Source: Mucilaginibacter arboris
Lineage (GTDB): Bacteria; Bacteroidota; Bacteroidia; Sphingobacteriales; Sphingobacteriaceae
Length of the DNA stretch: 64,000 nt
Reading direction: 5' to 3'
NCBI RefSeq assembly: GCF_009754915.1
Contig: NZ_WPIK01000005.1
Location: 1-64,000, forward strand
In this document: piece by piece, positions 28,167-36,917 of the stretch
Numbering within the stretch: position 1 is the first letter of the stretch
Layout of the letters: every line of letters begins with the position of its first letter
Made by a program: the position numbers and the translations under genes
The notes under the pieces: generated by a model
Database searches by the model: none
Told to the model about the DNA's origin: nothing
What the model saw: only the letters and a program-made list of their open reading frames with translations

Positions 28167-29285
28167 ATGAAACGAATACTGTTTTTACTGCCCTTTTTTT
28201 TGTGTGCCCAATTTTCATTTGCACAATCCCGGTTTATACGAAAGCTCTTTTTAGAAAAAGACAGCAGTAAAAGAAGCAGTTTGCTGCCTTTGCCGCTCGT
28301 AGCTTATGCACAGGAAACCGGACTGGAAATTGGTTTTGCCGCTTTATATTCTTTTTATGCTGATACTTCAAACCACAACACCAAAGTTTCAAACCTGTAT
28401 TTTCCTGTTTCTTATACTTTTAAAAACCAAAGCCGCATCAGCTTAAAAACGGATTATTGGCTGTCGGGAAATACCTACCATTTAACCGGCGATATTGGCT
28501 ACTCCAACTTTCCTTTTAATTTTTACGGAATTGGGAACAATACCAGTGCTGCGAATAAAGATTTATTGGTACAAAAACGTTTCCACCTGATTGCCGGAGC
28601 AGAAAAAGCTGTTTTTAACCATGTTTTTTTAGGGTTGAATTTGGATTACGAGCAGGATGCTTTTAAAGATGAACAGCCGGGAGGTATTTTTTCTACCACC
28701 GCTATTCCTGGCAAACAAGGCGGCGGAAATTTATTTTACGGGCCAAGTTTAATTTTTGATAACCGAAACACCAATACTTACACTTTAAACGGATTGTATG
28801 TAAATGTTAACGGCGGATTGATCAGCAAGATTAACCGTTCCAATTACAATGGTGGCTATTTCAATTTTGATTTCCGTCAGTTTAATTCGTTAACAAAAAA
28901 ACTGGTTTTAGCTTTTAACGGAAGTTACGAGTTTACAACCGGCAGCAATACGCCTTTTTATTTGCTGCAAACGCTGGGAAACGACCAGTTGATGCGTGGT
29001 TATTACGGCGGACGTTTTCGGGATAGAAATATTTTAGCATTACAATCAGAATTGCGTTACCGATTAAGCGACCGCATAGCAATGGTTGTCTTTGGAGGAA
29101 CAGGAACTGTTTACAATACAAGCTTCAGCTTTAATGATTTGAAACCGAATTACGGTGGCGGTTTGCGTTACTTTTTTGATGTAGAAAAAGGGATCAGCAT
29201 TCGTGCCGATTATGGCGTTGGCGAAAAACCGGCAGGCGAAAAACGACAATCAGGTTTTTATTTAAGTTTGGGCGAAGCTTTTTAG
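28167..29285 (+). CDS. Omp85/BamA-type outer-membrane surface antigen
   Basis: 372 residues. Signal peptide ending FSFAQ, no POTRA domain, then a 16-strand-like barrel with the bacterial surface antigen signature GYYGGRFRDRN (compare the RGF motif of Omp85) and C-terminal GGLRYFFDVEKGISIRADYG. It is shorter than BamA, as in stand-alone patatin-less or D15-like proteins; probably a transporter or assembly barrel. An 11-bp motif match at 28268-28278 is in coding sequence (Ser-Lys-Arg-Ser frame). Confidence 0.85.
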   Translation: MKRILFLLPFFLCAQFSFAQSRFIRKLFLEKDSSKRSSLLPLPLVAYAQETGLEIGFAALYSFYADTSNHNTKVSNLYFPVSYTFKNQSRISLKTDYWLSGNTYHLTGDIGYSNFPFNFYGIGNNTSAANKDLLVQKRFHLIAGAEKAVFNHVFLGLNLDYEQDAFKDEQPGGIFSTTAIPGKQGGGNLFYGPSLIFDNRNTNTYTLNGLYVNVNGGLISKINRSNYNGGYFNFDFRQFNSLTKKLVLAFNGSYEFTTGSNTPFYLLQTLGNDQLMRGYYGGRFRDRNILALQSELRYRLSDRIAMVVFGGTGTVYNTSFSFNDLKPNYGGGLRYFFDVEKGISIRADYGVGEKPAGEKRQSGFYLSLGEAF

Positions 29286-29301
29286 GTGGTAAAAGAAGCA
29301 T
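29281..29301 (+). repeat. Dispersed motif copy at a convergent gene end
   Basis: TTTAGGTGG then TAAAAGAAGCAT (29290-29301). It fills the whole 15-bp gap between the Omp85 stop and the methyltransferase stop. Confidence 0.8.
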
Positions 29302-30086
29302 CAAAACTTCACCTTAAAATCTTCCTTTACCTGATCTTTTTTAAAGAACACCAATCCGATCCAAAACAGATCAACCGTTACCGTAACTTGTGGATGTTGT
29401 TTAATTTTTTTCCAGGCAGCTTTCATGCCTTCGCTCCAATAAATATCATCAAAAACAATAACGGTTTTATCGTAAGCTTTTGGCAAAATCCAATCGAAAT
29501 ATCTTAAAGTAGCTTCTTCGGTATGGTTGCCGTCAATAAAAACAAAAGCTGTTTGCTGTACTTTTTCCAGCACTTCCGGTAAAACACTATCAAAGTTCCC
29601 AACTAATAAACTGATATTCTTTGCATCCAAAATTTCAAAATTTTTAGCAGCTACAGCTGCAATTTCCTGGCAACCTTCAATCGTTGTTAATTGTGCTGAA
29701 GGATTTGCCTGATGCAGATACAAGGAAGTTATACCGAGGCAGGTTCCCAGCTCAATCAAATTTGGGGGTTGAAGATGGGCAACCAATCGAAAGATCAGTT
29801 GCGCCAGCCGCTGTGGTTTTAAAGCATTTTTGGCGATGGTGCGTACTTCTTTTACCACATCTTTATTGATGTGCGAACCGGCACCTAAATCAACAACCTT
29901 AACTTTGGCTTTGCTTTGCAACAATTGCTGCCTGATCTGTTCTATTGACAGGTATTCGGTTTTGGCACTAAAATCGTATATTACATTATCAATAAGTTCA
30001 TACACAAAGGGAGAATGCACGCCATGCCTGCTCTTTGCGGTAAAGTAATGTTTAAGGTAATCGCTGGCAAATCTCCAGTTGAACAT
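29301..30086 (-). CDS. Class I SAM-dependent methyltransferase
   Basis: 261 residues from ATG at 30086 (MFNWRF); an earlier TTG is rejected because the -7 box at 30091 fits this ATG. A first GxGxG-like VVDLGAGSH (about 70) and a second LIELGTCLGITS (about 110) look like motif I; FIDGNHTEEATLRYF and VFDDIYWSEGM are later strands of the methyltransferase_24 / O-methyltransferase type. Substrate unknown. Confidence 0.85.
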   Translation of the reverse strand: MFNWRFASDYLKHYFTAKSRHGVHSPFVYELIDNVIYDFSAKTEYLSIEQIRQQLLQSKAKVKVVDLGAGSHINKDVVKEVRTIAKNALKPQRLAQLIFRLVAHLQPPNLIELGTCLGITSLYLHQANPSAQLTTIEGCQEIAAVAAKNFEILDAKNISLLVGNFDSVLPEVLEKVQQTAFVFIDGNHTEEATLRYFDWILPKAYDKTVIVFDDIYWSEGMKAAWKKIKQHPQVTVTVDLFWIGLVFFKKDQVKEDFKVKF

Positions 30087-30109
30087 ACGCCAAAGATAAT
30101 TTATATTTG
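30078..30109 (+). promoter_or_regulatory. Promoter for the transglutaminase-like gene
   Basis: GTTG (30078-30081), 20-nt spacer, TATATTTG (30102-30109). The -7 box is exact and the spacer is in range; the leader to ATG 30142 would be about 28 nt. Confidence 0.5.
30091..30098 (-). promoter_or_regulatory. -7 box TATCTTTG abutting the methyltransferase start
   Basis: Exact TAnnTTTG on the minus strand, 4 nt before the ATG at 30086. It overlaps the region of the divergent plus-strand promoter, so the two may compete. Confidence 0.5.
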
Positions 30110-30141
30110 AAATAATTGTTGTTTTTAACCGGTTTCGTTTT

Positions 30142-31017
30142 ATGATCAATCCATCTGAAATAGCCTCTTTAGTAAAACTCCTGGACGATCCGGACCAGGA
30201 AATATTTAATCATGTGCACGAAAAGTTGTTTTCTTATGGTGCAGAAGTGGTCAGTCATTTAGAAGCTGCGTGGGAAAGTGCTTTCGATCCGGTTTTACAG
30301 GAACGTATTGCCGGATTAGTACACGAAATACAGTTTTCCAGCCTGAAAAACGATTTAAAACTTTGGTGCCAGAGCGGCTCTTTTGATCTGTTGCGCGGCG
30401 CGCTTATTATGAACAAATACCAATACCCAGATTTAGACGAGCAAAAAGTTATTAATGAAATTGAAGCGATTAAGCGTGATATCTGGCTGCAAATGCTCTA
30501 CGAATCAAGTGCAGTAGAAAAAATTAAGCTAATGAACCATGTCTTTTATAACATTTATGGTTTTAGCGGTAACACAGCCAATCATCAGGATCCGCAGAAT
30601 TCGTATCTCAGCCAGGTAATGGAAATGAAGAAGGGAAACCAGATTTCGCTGGCAGTAATTTATTCTGTAATTGCGCAAAAGCTGGACATTCCGGTTTTTG
30701 GTGTGAATTTGCCGCAGCATTTTATTTTGGCTTATGTAGATGAAAGTATACAGCCAGAAGTAGAAAACGGCATTTTATTCTACATCAACACGTTTAACAA
30801 AGGCTTCATTTTCGGGAAACGCGATGTAGATATGTTTTTAAAACAACTCAACCTGAAACCTGAAAAACAGTATTACGAACCTTGCAGTAACCTGGATATT
30901 ATTAAACGCATTATCAGAAATTTAATCAGTTCTTATGAAAATTCCGGTTTGACTGAAAAGGTAGAAGAGTTAACGGAATTGCTGATGATTGTGAGTGAAG
31001 AGCATCCGCATTCTTAA
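30142..31017 (+). CDS. SirB1-type transglutaminase-like protein
   Basis: 291 residues. Helical N-terminus (about 1-95), then the SirB1/transglutaminase-like core with GNQISLAVIYSVIAQKLDIPVFGVNLPQHFILAY, where the His is conserved; the Cys expected before this His is replaced within the Ser-Leu-Ala segment, as in the inactive SirB1 clade. C-terminal helices end the protein. The cellular role is unknown. The gene starts opposite the methyltransferase. Confidence 0.85.
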   Translation: MINPSEIASLVKLLDDPDQEIFNHVHEKLFSYGAEVVSHLEAAWESAFDPVLQERIAGLVHEIQFSSLKNDLKLWCQSGSFDLLRGALIMNKYQYPDLDEQKVINEIEAIKRDIWLQMLYESSAVEKIKLMNHVFYNIYGFSGNTANHQDPQNSYLSQVMEMKKGNQISLAVIYSVIAQKLDIPVFGVNLPQHFILAYVDESIQPEVENGILFYINTFNKGFIFGKRDVDMFLKQLNLKPEKQYYEPCSNLDIIKRIIRNLISSYENSGLTEKVEELTELLMIVSEEHPHS

Positions 31018-31061
31018 GGAAGGTTTGAAGGCGAAAGGATAAAGGTTTAAAAGTAAAAGCA

Positions 31062-31105
31062 ATACTGTTTTTATCACCTAAATTTTAGTGTGGTAAAAAC
31101 AGCAT
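31062..31105 (+). terminator. Hairpin built from two ACAG-form motif copies
   Basis: Left arm ATACTGTTTTTATCAC (31062-31077), right arm GTGTGGTAAAAACAGCAT (31088-31105). Both arms are the ACAG form. It is located between convergent transglutaminase-like and prfB genes, so it can act in both directions. Confidence 0.65.
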
Positions 31106-31168
31106 GTTTATACAGAAAAATATAAACAATAAAGGCAACCTTTTACCTTCTTACCTTTTACCTCTAAC

Positions 31169-32258
31169 CTAATTATTCCCGCCAAATTCCATCAAAAAAG
31201 CTTTCAAAAATTCATCCAGATCGCCATCCAAAACACCTTGCGCATTAGAAGTTTCGTGTCCGGTGCGCACATCTTTTACTAATTTATAAGGATGCAAAAC
31301 GTAGTTTCTGATTTGTGAACCCCATTCAATTTTCATTTTTGCACCTTCAATCGCGTTGGTAATTTCCATCCTTTTGCGCAATTCCGCCTCGTACAATTGC
31401 GATTTTAATAAACGAATTGCATTTTCTTTATTCTGCAACTGTGAGCGTGATTCCTGGTTTTTAATGATGATGCCCGAAGGTTTGTGATACAACCTAACTG
31501 CCGTTTCCACCTTGTTCACGTTCTGGCCGCCAGCACCACCGGAGCGAAAAGTTTCAAACTCAATATCAGCCGGGTTTACATCAATTTCAATCGTATCATC
31601 CACCAGCGGATAAACATAAACCGATGCAAAAGAAGTATGGCGCTTGGCATTACTATCAAACGGAGAAATACGCACCAAACGATGCACGCCGTTTTCGCCT
31701 TTTAAATAACCGTAAGCAAAATCTCCTTCTATTTGCAGCGTAACTGTTTTTACACCAGCAACTTCACCTTCCTGAAAATCCTGTTCACTTACTTTATAAC
31801 CATGTTTTTGCGCCCACATCACGTACATCCGCATCAGCATACTTGCCCAGTCGCAGCTTTCTGTTCCGCCTGCTCCCGCTGTAATTTGTAAAACCGCATT
31901 CAACTGATCTTCATCCGCAGAAAGCATGTTTTTAAATTCCAGGTCTTCCAGTAATTTTAACGTGGTTTGATATTGTTCGTCGGCTTCCTCATCTGTAAAA
32001 TCGCCGGATTGGTTCATTTCATACATTACCACAGTATCATCTACCGCAGTTTCTACAGCTTTAAAAGCATCCGTCCATGTTTTTTTACTTTTCATGGAAG
32101 CCAGCACTTTTTCTGCTTTTTTAGGATCGTCCCAAAAATCGGGAGCCATCGTTAGGTCTTCTTCTTCTTTTAAGCGATATAATTTCGTATCGACGTCAAA
32201 GATGCCTCCTCAGGGAAGTTACTCGATCCCTCAAGTCTTGAACTTGTTCTTTTGTCAT
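31169..32258 (-). CDS. prfB: Peptide chain release factor 2, with programmed +1 frameshift
   Basis: Read as two parts: 32258-32199 (20 codons from ATG) and 32197-31169 (342 codons), 362 residues in all. The first part ends in CTT directly before an in-frame TGA (32198-32196); skipping one T continues as GAC. An AGGAGG (complement of 32205-32210) lies 3 nt before CTT, the classic stimulator. RF2 itself supplies the TGA decoding, giving autoregulation. Motifs: [16 protein letters not shown] with the GGQ tripeptide. The strong Shine-Dalgarno inside the gene contrasts with its absence before other genes here. Confidence 0.96.
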
Positions 32259-32262
32259 GCCG

Positions 32263-32295
32263 CAAAGATAGAAATTTGAATTTGGCGGAAGCAAT
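32263..32295 (-). promoter_or_regulatory. prfB promoter
   Basis: Minus strand: ATTG (32292-32295), 21-nt spacer, TATCTTTG (32263-32270). The -7 box ends 4 nt before the ATG at 32258, so the mRNA may be leaderless. Confidence 0.55.
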
Positions 32296-32309
32296 CAGCA
32301 AAACACCAA

Positions 32310-32332
32310 TTTTTAGGCGGTAAAAACAGCAT
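32310..32332 (+). repeat. Dispersed motif copy (ACAG form)
   Basis: TTTTTA, GGCGG, TAAAAACAGCAT, between the divergent prfB and LVIVD genes. Confidence 0.75.
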
Positions 32333-32406
32333 TAAAATTTTCCTGATTGGTTGTAGCACACCAACAGTTTGCTTCGTATTGTTAATTATAAACTTAAAAA
32401 ATTACC

Positions 32407-33648
32407 ATGATGAAACAACCGATACTCTTTTTATCGATACTTTTTTTAACAGGCATTTCTTTGCTTGCTTCCTGTTCAAAAGATAATAACTTAGAACATT
32501 ACACCTATTACAAACCGGTTTTTAAAAGCAAGGCCGAGGTAAGGGCAAATATTAAAAGCGGGCCGGTTAGAAACGTGGTGGAAGCCGGAAAGATTTTTAT
32601 CCGCGACAATTATCTGTTTTTGGTGGATGTAAACAGAGGTGTGCATGTTGTTGATGTTACTAACGTGGATCAGCCGCGCAAAGTTGCTTTTATCCTGATT
32701 CCTGGCTGTGCCGATATTGCGGTAAGAGGTAATTTTTTATATGCGGATTGTGATAAAGATTTGGTTACGATAGATATCAGCAACCCAACTTCCGCCAGTT
32801 TAAAAAAGGTGATCCCGAATATCTTTCCCGAAAAATTTTACTATAACTATTACAACGGCTATTCTGCTGATACTACAAAAATGGTTGCCGACTGGATTCG
32901 GGTTGATACTGCTTATGTTAAAAATATAAACCCGCAACCTAATGTGTTATATGCAGCCAGCAGTCCTTCCAATGCTGCAACAACTACCAACGGAACCGGC
33001 GGCTCTATGTCCCGGTTTGGTTTACTGAATGATCGTATGTATGCAGTCAGCAATTACGACCTAAAAGTTTTTAATATGGCTGATGCTTCCAATCCGGTTT
33101 TTGTTAAAAATACAATTTTGAACCAGGGAAGTATTGAAACTATATTTCCTTACGGCAATAATCTGTTTATTGGTTCTCAAAGCGGCATGTTTATTTACGA
33201 TACGGCAAATCCTGATAATCCGGTTAAATTATCACAATTTACACATGCAAGAAGCTGTGATCCGGTTATTGCAGATAACAATACAGCTTACGTTACTTTA
33301 CATGCCGGAACGACTTGCGGCGGCTATTCCAACCAGTTAGATGTACTTGATATAACTTCCTTAACCAATCCTGTTTTTATTAAAACTTATGCTTTAACCA
33401 GTCCGAGAGGTTTATCAAAAGATAAAAACCTGCTACTAATTTGCGATGGCACAGCAGGCTTAAAAATTTTTGACGCAGCAAATGCCAGCGATATTTGGTT
33501 AATAAAGCAACTTCCGAATATGGATGCGCAAGATGTAATTACTTATAAAGGCACAGCAATTGTTACCACCACCAAAGGTTTATATTTTGTAGATTACCGT
33601 GATCCGGTTAATGCAAAAGTTACCGGTGTTATTCCGGTTAGTAAATAA
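32407..33648 (+). CDS. LVIVD-repeat lipoprotein
   Basis: 413 residues. Signal peptide with lipobox LLASC (Cys about 23), then beta-propeller-like LVIVD repeats (NYLFLVDVNRGVHVVDVTNVDQPRKV; NFLYADCDKDLVTIDISNPTSAS; NLFIGSQSGMFIYDTANPDNPV). Surface lipoproteins of this type are common in Bacteroidota; the ligand is unknown. A terminator and a motif copy follow the stop. Confidence 0.88.
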   Translation: MMKQPILFLSILFLTGISLLASCSKDNNLEHYTYYKPVFKSKAEVRANIKSGPVRNVVEAGKIFIRDNYLFLVDVNRGVHVVDVTNVDQPRKVAFILIPGCADIAVRGNFLYADCDKDLVTIDISNPTSASLKKVIPNIFPEKFYYNYYNGYSADTTKMVADWIRVDTAYVKNINPQPNVLYAASSPSNAATTTNGTGGSMSRFGLLNDRMYAVSNYDLKVFNMADASNPVFVKNTILNQGSIETIFPYGNNLFIGSQSGMFIYDTANPDNPVKLSQFTHARSCDPVIADNNTAYVTLHAGTTCGGYSNQLDVLDITSLTNPVFIKTYALTSPRGLSKDKNLLLICDGTAGLKIFDAANASDIWLIKQLPNMDAQDVITYKGTAIVTTTKGLYFVDYRDPVNAKVTGVIPVSK

Positions 33649-33654
33649 CCTTAA

Positions 33655-33677
33655 ATGCTTCTTTTATCACCCTAAAA
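33655..33677 (-). repeat. Dispersed motif copy after the LVIVD gene
   Basis: ATGCTTCTTTTA, TCACC, CTAAAA. It starts 7 nt past the stop codon. Confidence 0.75.
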
Positions 33678-33715
33678 TATACAATATGTAATCTTGTGGT
33701 TTAATCAAAACTATT

Positions 33716-33744
33716 GAGAACAATTTAAGCAACTGTTCTCTTTT
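33716..33744 (+). terminator. Rho-independent terminator of the LVIVD gene
   Basis: GAGAACA (33716-33722) pairs with TGTTCTC (33734-33740) and is followed by TTTT. It lies just before the pgi promoter. Confidence 0.55.
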
Positions 33745-33749
33745 AATAT

Positions 33750-33757
33750 TAGTTTTG
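33750..33757 (+). promoter_or_regulatory. pgi -7 box TAGTTTTG
   Basis: Exact TAnnTTTG, 16 nt before the pgi ATG. The -33 element is weak (TTTA at 33724, 22-nt spacer). Confidence 0.45.
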
Positions 33758-33773
33758 AATTAAAACCCTAATC

Positions 33774-35420
33774 ATGTTACCGAAAATAAATTTTACCGAA
33801 ACAGAAGCATTTCGCTATCTCTCCGATTACTTTCCAACCATGGCAGAACAACAGATGAAAGATTTGTTTGCTGCCGACCCAGACCGTTTTAAAAAATTCT
33901 CCATCACGTTTGAAGACATTTTGTTTGATTTCTCCAAAAACCGCATTGATGATAAAACGATGGCGCTTTTAACTCAATTGGCCAAAGAATGTAAGCTAAA
34001 GGAAGCAATCGAAGCAATGTTTTCGGGCGAGAAAATTAATGAAACTGAAGGCCGCGCCGTTTTGCATACTGCATTAAGAAACGTAAGCAATAAACCACTA
34101 ACTGTTGATGGTGAGAATATTACAGAAGAGGTAAACAAAGTTTTAAAGCAGATGGAAACTTTTTCTAACTCTGTTATTTCCGGCGAATGGAAAGGTTACA
34201 AGGGCGATGAAATTACAGATGTTGTAAATATTGGAATCGGCGGATCGGATTTAGGTCCGGTGATGGTTACCGAAGCTTTAAAATCCTACAAAACTCGTTT
34301 AAACCTGCACTTTGTTTCTAATGTTGACGGAACGCACATTGAAGAAACTTTAAAGACTTTAAATCCGGCAACAACGCTGTTTTTAGTGGCTTCCAAAACT
34401 TTTACCACACAGGAAACCATGACAAACGCGCACACTGCACGCGATTGGTTTATTAAAAGCGGTGGGAAAGATGAAGATGTTGCCAAGCATTTTGCGGCGC
34501 TATCAACCAATGCTAAAGCAGTGGAAGCTTTTGGCATCGATACTAAAAATATGTTTGTTTTTTGGGATTGGGTTGGCGGAAGATATTCTTTATGGAGTGC
34601 AATTGGTCTTTCTATCGCTTTAAGCATTGGTTTTGATAACTTTAAAGAACTGCTAACGGGCGCACATGCAGCGGATGAGCATTTCAGGACTACTGATTTC
34701 GAACAAAATATTTCTGTTATGTTAGGCGTTCTTGGTATTTGGTACAATAACTTTTTCGGATCAGAAACAGAAGCTATTCTACCTTACGATCAATACCTGC
34801 ACCGTTTTGCTGCTTATTTTCAGCAGGGCGATATGGAAAGCAACGGTAAACATGTGGACCGGAACGGTAATGAAGTGGATTACTCTACCGGGCCAATTAT
34901 CTGGGGCGAACCCGGCACAAACGGGCAACATGCTTTCTACCAGTTAATTCATCAAGGAACCAAATTAATTCCTTGCGATTTTATTGCGCCTGCACAAAGT
35001 CATAACCCAACTGGCGAGCATCATCCAATCTTGTTATCCAACTTCTTTGCACAAACCGAAGCGTTGATGAACGGCAAAACCGAAGAAGAAGTAACCGCAG
35101 AATTAAAAGCTTCCGGCAAAACCGCAGAAGAGATTGAAAAACTAGCGTCTTTTAAAGTTTTTGAGGGCAACCGGCCAACCAATTCTATTTTGCTTAAAAA
35201 GATCACGCCGCGCTCTTTAGGCAGCCTGATCGCTTTTTACGAACATAAAATATTTGTACAAGGCATTATCTGGAACATTTTCAGTTTCGACCAATGGGGC
35301 GTAGAATTAGGCAAACAATTAGCCGTAAAAATTCAGAAAGAATTAAAAGGTGATGAAACAGTTTCTGATCATGATTCTTCTACTAATGGTTTGATTAATC
35401 AGTATAAGGATTGGCGGTAA
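33774..35420 (+). CDS. pgi: Glucose-6-phosphate isomerase
   Basis: 548 residues, full length for the large bacterial PGI. It interconverts glucose-6-P and fructose-6-P. Sugar-isomerase domains with [18 protein letters not shown] (about 150), [28 protein letters not shown] (catalytic Glu/His region) and KQLAVKIQ near the end. It is followed by a motif-built terminator and precedes the ParD/ParE-like module. Confidence 0.97.
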   Translation: MLPKINFTETEAFRYLSDYFPTMAEQQMKDLFAADPDRFKKFSITFEDILFDFSKNRIDDKTMALLTQLAKECKLKEAIEAMFSGEKINETEGRAVLHTALRNVSNKPLTVDGENITEEVNKVLKQMETFSNSVISGEWKGYKGDEITDVVNIGIGGSDLGPVMVTEALKSYKTRLNLHFVSNVDGTHIEETLKTLNPATTLFLVASKTFTTQETMTNAHTARDWFIKSGGKDEDVAKHFAALSTNAKAVEAFGIDTKNMFVFWDWVGGRYSLWSAIGLSIALSIGFDNFKELLTGAHAADEHFRTTDFEQNISVMLGVLGIWYNNFFGSETEAILPYDQYLHRFAAYFQQGDMESNGKHVDRNGNEVDYSTGPIIWGEPGTNGQHAFYQLIHQGTKLIPCDFIAPAQSHNPTGEHHPILLSNFFAQTEALMNGKTEEEVTAELKASGKTAEEIEKLASFKVFEGNRPTNSILLKKITPRSLGSLIAFYEHKIFVQGIIWNIFSFDQWGVELGKQLAVKIQKELKGDETVSDHDSSTNGLINQYKDWR

Positions 35421-35433
35421 AGAATTTAGGCGG

Positions 35434-35469
35434 TAAAAGAAGCATCTGTAAATTGCAGATGCTTCTTTA
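35434..35469 (+). terminator. pgi terminator made of two motif arms
   Basis: Left arm AAAGAAGCATCTG (35436-35448), 7-nt loop, right arm CAGATGCTTCTTT (35456-35468). The left arm carries the full motif with upstream TTTAGGCGG; the right arm is followed by AAATTTAT. Confidence 0.7.
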
Positions 35470-35504
35470 AATTTATAATTTTAACTTGATTAAAAGTTAC
35501 AATA

Positions 35505-35747
35505 ATGGCATTACAATTTATTCATGATATAAAAGGTAACACAACTGGTGTATTTATTCCGATTGAGGAATGGCAGGATTTAAAAACAAAATATACTGAT
35601 TTACAAAAGGAAGAAGCTGAAAATACAGCAGAGCTTGCACCTTGGCAAAAACAAGTTATCGATGACAGGTTAAATGATTACTATAACAATCAGGAGGATG
35701 TAAGCGATTTTGATAAAACTTTGGATGATGTTGAAAAAAACCTATGA
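35505..35747 (+). CDS. Antitoxin-like partner of a RelE/ParE toxin
   Basis: 80 residues, acidic C-terminal half, N-terminal beta segment (ALQFIHDIKGNTTGVFIPIEEWQDLK) seen in small Bacteroidota antitoxins that neighbour RelE/ParE toxins. ATGA overlap (35744-35747) with the next gene marks a toxin-antitoxin pair. Confidence 0.75.
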   Translation: MALQFIHDIKGNTTGVFIPIEEWQDLKTKYTDLQKEEAENTAELAPWQKQVIDDRLNDYYNNQEDVSDFDKTLDDVEKNL

Positions 35748-36031
35748 GTTATACTTTTGTAAACAGGCCTGCTGTTAGTCTTGATATTATTAGCGCAGTT
35801 AACTATTATAAAAGTATTAATCCACAACTTGCAAAACAGTTTTTATTTCGCATTCGTGAAGCCAAAACTTACATCGTTAAATTTCCATTTGGCTTTCCAA
35901 TAAAATACAAAGAAGTTAGAACGCTATTGCCAAAACAGTTTCATTATTTTATTCATGAGGACAAAAAGCAAATTATAGTTCTTACCATTATCCATGCTTA
36001 TAAAAACCCTGCTGATTATTCTGGAAGATAG
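35744..36031 (+). CDS. RelE/ParE-superfamily toxin
   Basis: 95 residues. Fits the ParE/RelE plasmid-stabilisation fold: VNRPAVSLDIISAVNYYKSINPQLAKQF, then FPFGFPIKYKEVRTLLPKQFHYFIHEDKKQIIVLTIIHAYKNP. Coupled to the gene before it. It probably blocks translation or gyrase when free; which target cannot be told. Confidence 0.8.
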   Translation: MSYTFVNRPAVSLDIISAVNYYKSINPQLAKQFLFRIREAKTYIVKFPFGFPIKYKEVRTLLPKQFHYFIHEDKKQIIVLTIIHAYKNPADYSGR

Positions 36032-36052
36032 CAACAGGCGAGGACTCTAATT

Positions 36053-36091
36053 ATACTTCTTTTACACCCCTTTTTTCACAAACTTAAACTG
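36053..36091 (-). repeat. Copy A of a 39-bp direct repeat: relic of the cyclotransferase 3' end
   Basis: 35 of 39 bases match 36879-36917, the end of the glutaminyl cyclotransferase gene. Read on the minus strand it still encodes QFKFVKKGV and a stop. With copy B it brackets the HEPN/MNT genes. Confidence 0.7.
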
Positions 36092-36094
36092 AAC

Positions 36095-36207
36095 TATATA
36101 AAGTCTAATATATTTTTTCAATTAAAATAGTTTTCCCTCAATAGGTTACAGTTAAAAATACTTAAGATTCCAAAAGTTAATTGTAAATTTCTAATGGACT
36201 TTATATA
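36095..36207. repeat. 11-bp inverted repeat in the 186-bp gap
   Basis: TATATAAAGTC (36095-36105) and GACTTTATATA (36197-36207), perfect, 91 bp apart, in the gap between the ParE-like toxin and the HEPN gene. It may be a footprint of the inserted module. Confidence 0.5.
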
Positions 36208-36216
36208 ATTTCAATT

Positions 36217-36555
36217 CTATTTTTCCTCCAACAACTTTTTAACTTCTGCTTGTAATACGGGAAGATGATTTACAACAACATTCCAAATCACGATATCATT
36301 CACATTATCATAAGCATGAATTACTTTGTTGCGAAGATCAACAATCATTCTTGCATAAGAAATCTCAACAGAAGGATTAATTTTCAATAATTTATTTACA
36401 GCTTCTCCAATAATTTCGAGTTCTCGTTCTACAGCACGCCGTTTGGTTTTACTGGCTTTATATTCTGTAAATATTCGTTTTCCTTCCAAATGTTCGTCAA
36501 TGGATATTATTGCTTGTAAAACGTCAGCAAGCAACTTCTTCTCCTGAAGGTTCAT
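36217..36555 (-). CDS. HepT-like HEPN ribonuclease toxin (DUF86)
   Basis: 112 residues, all-helical HEPN fold with the RNase motif R-x4-H-x-Y in LRNKVIHAYDNV (about residue 79). It cuts RNA when not held by its MNT partner, which overlaps it upstream by 4 bp (ATGA). The MNT antitoxin is known to AMPylate the Tyr of this motif. Confidence 0.88.
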   Translation of the reverse strand: MNLQEKKLLADVLQAIISIDEHLEGKRIFTEYKASKTKRRAVERELEIIGEAVNKLLKINPSVEISYARMIVDLRNKVIHAYDNVNDIVIWNVVVNHLPVLQAEVKKLLEEK

Positions 36556-36854
36556 AAAACAAGCAGCTTGTTACTATCAATACTTTCAATCAAATATGGA
36601 TTGTTTAGTGTCTCTTCTGCAACCAATTCTACTTGTAATTTCAATAAATCCTGCAATGCATATAAGAGTTTGAAATAGTTATTTCCGTAAGTTTGAAAAT
36701 CCATATTAGGAGAAAAACGGATTAAAAAATCTACATCACTATCAGCCTTCATTTTACCAGATGCAGCACTGCCAAAAAGATAAGCTTGTTCTACGCCATA
36801 AGTGCGCATCAGCTTTTGTATTTCGGGAAGGTTATTTTTAATCAAAGGTTGCAT
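36552..36854 (-). CDS. MntA-like nucleotidyltransferase antitoxin
   Basis: 100 residues, minimal nucleotidyltransferase: GSAASGKMKADSDVDFL carries the GS-x9-DxD catalytic motif. First gene of the MNT/HEPN pair. The pair is bracketed by a 39-bp direct repeat, which suggests arrival as a block. Confidence 0.9.
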   Translation of the reverse strand: MQPLIKNNLPEIQKLMRTYGVEQAYLFGSAASGKMKADSDVDFLIRFSPNMDFQTYGNNYFKLLYALQDLLKLQVELVAEETLNNPYLIESIDSNKLLVL

Positions 36855-36878
36855 ACTACCTAATAGATTTTATTTCAA

Positions 36879-36917
36879 ATACTTCTTTTACACACCTTTT
36901 TTCATAAACTTCACCTG
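36879..36917 (-). repeat. Copy B of the 39-bp direct repeat
   Basis: Includes the last nine codons and the stop (36888-36890) of the cyclotransferase gene plus 9 bp past it. Partner of copy A at 36053-36091. Confidence 0.7.

Noticed and set aside
36053-36120. A second glutaminyl cyclotransferase pseudogene at copy A
   Set aside because: Only about 40 bp match; upstream sequence shows no further similarity, so it is kept as a repeat relic rather than a pseudogene.
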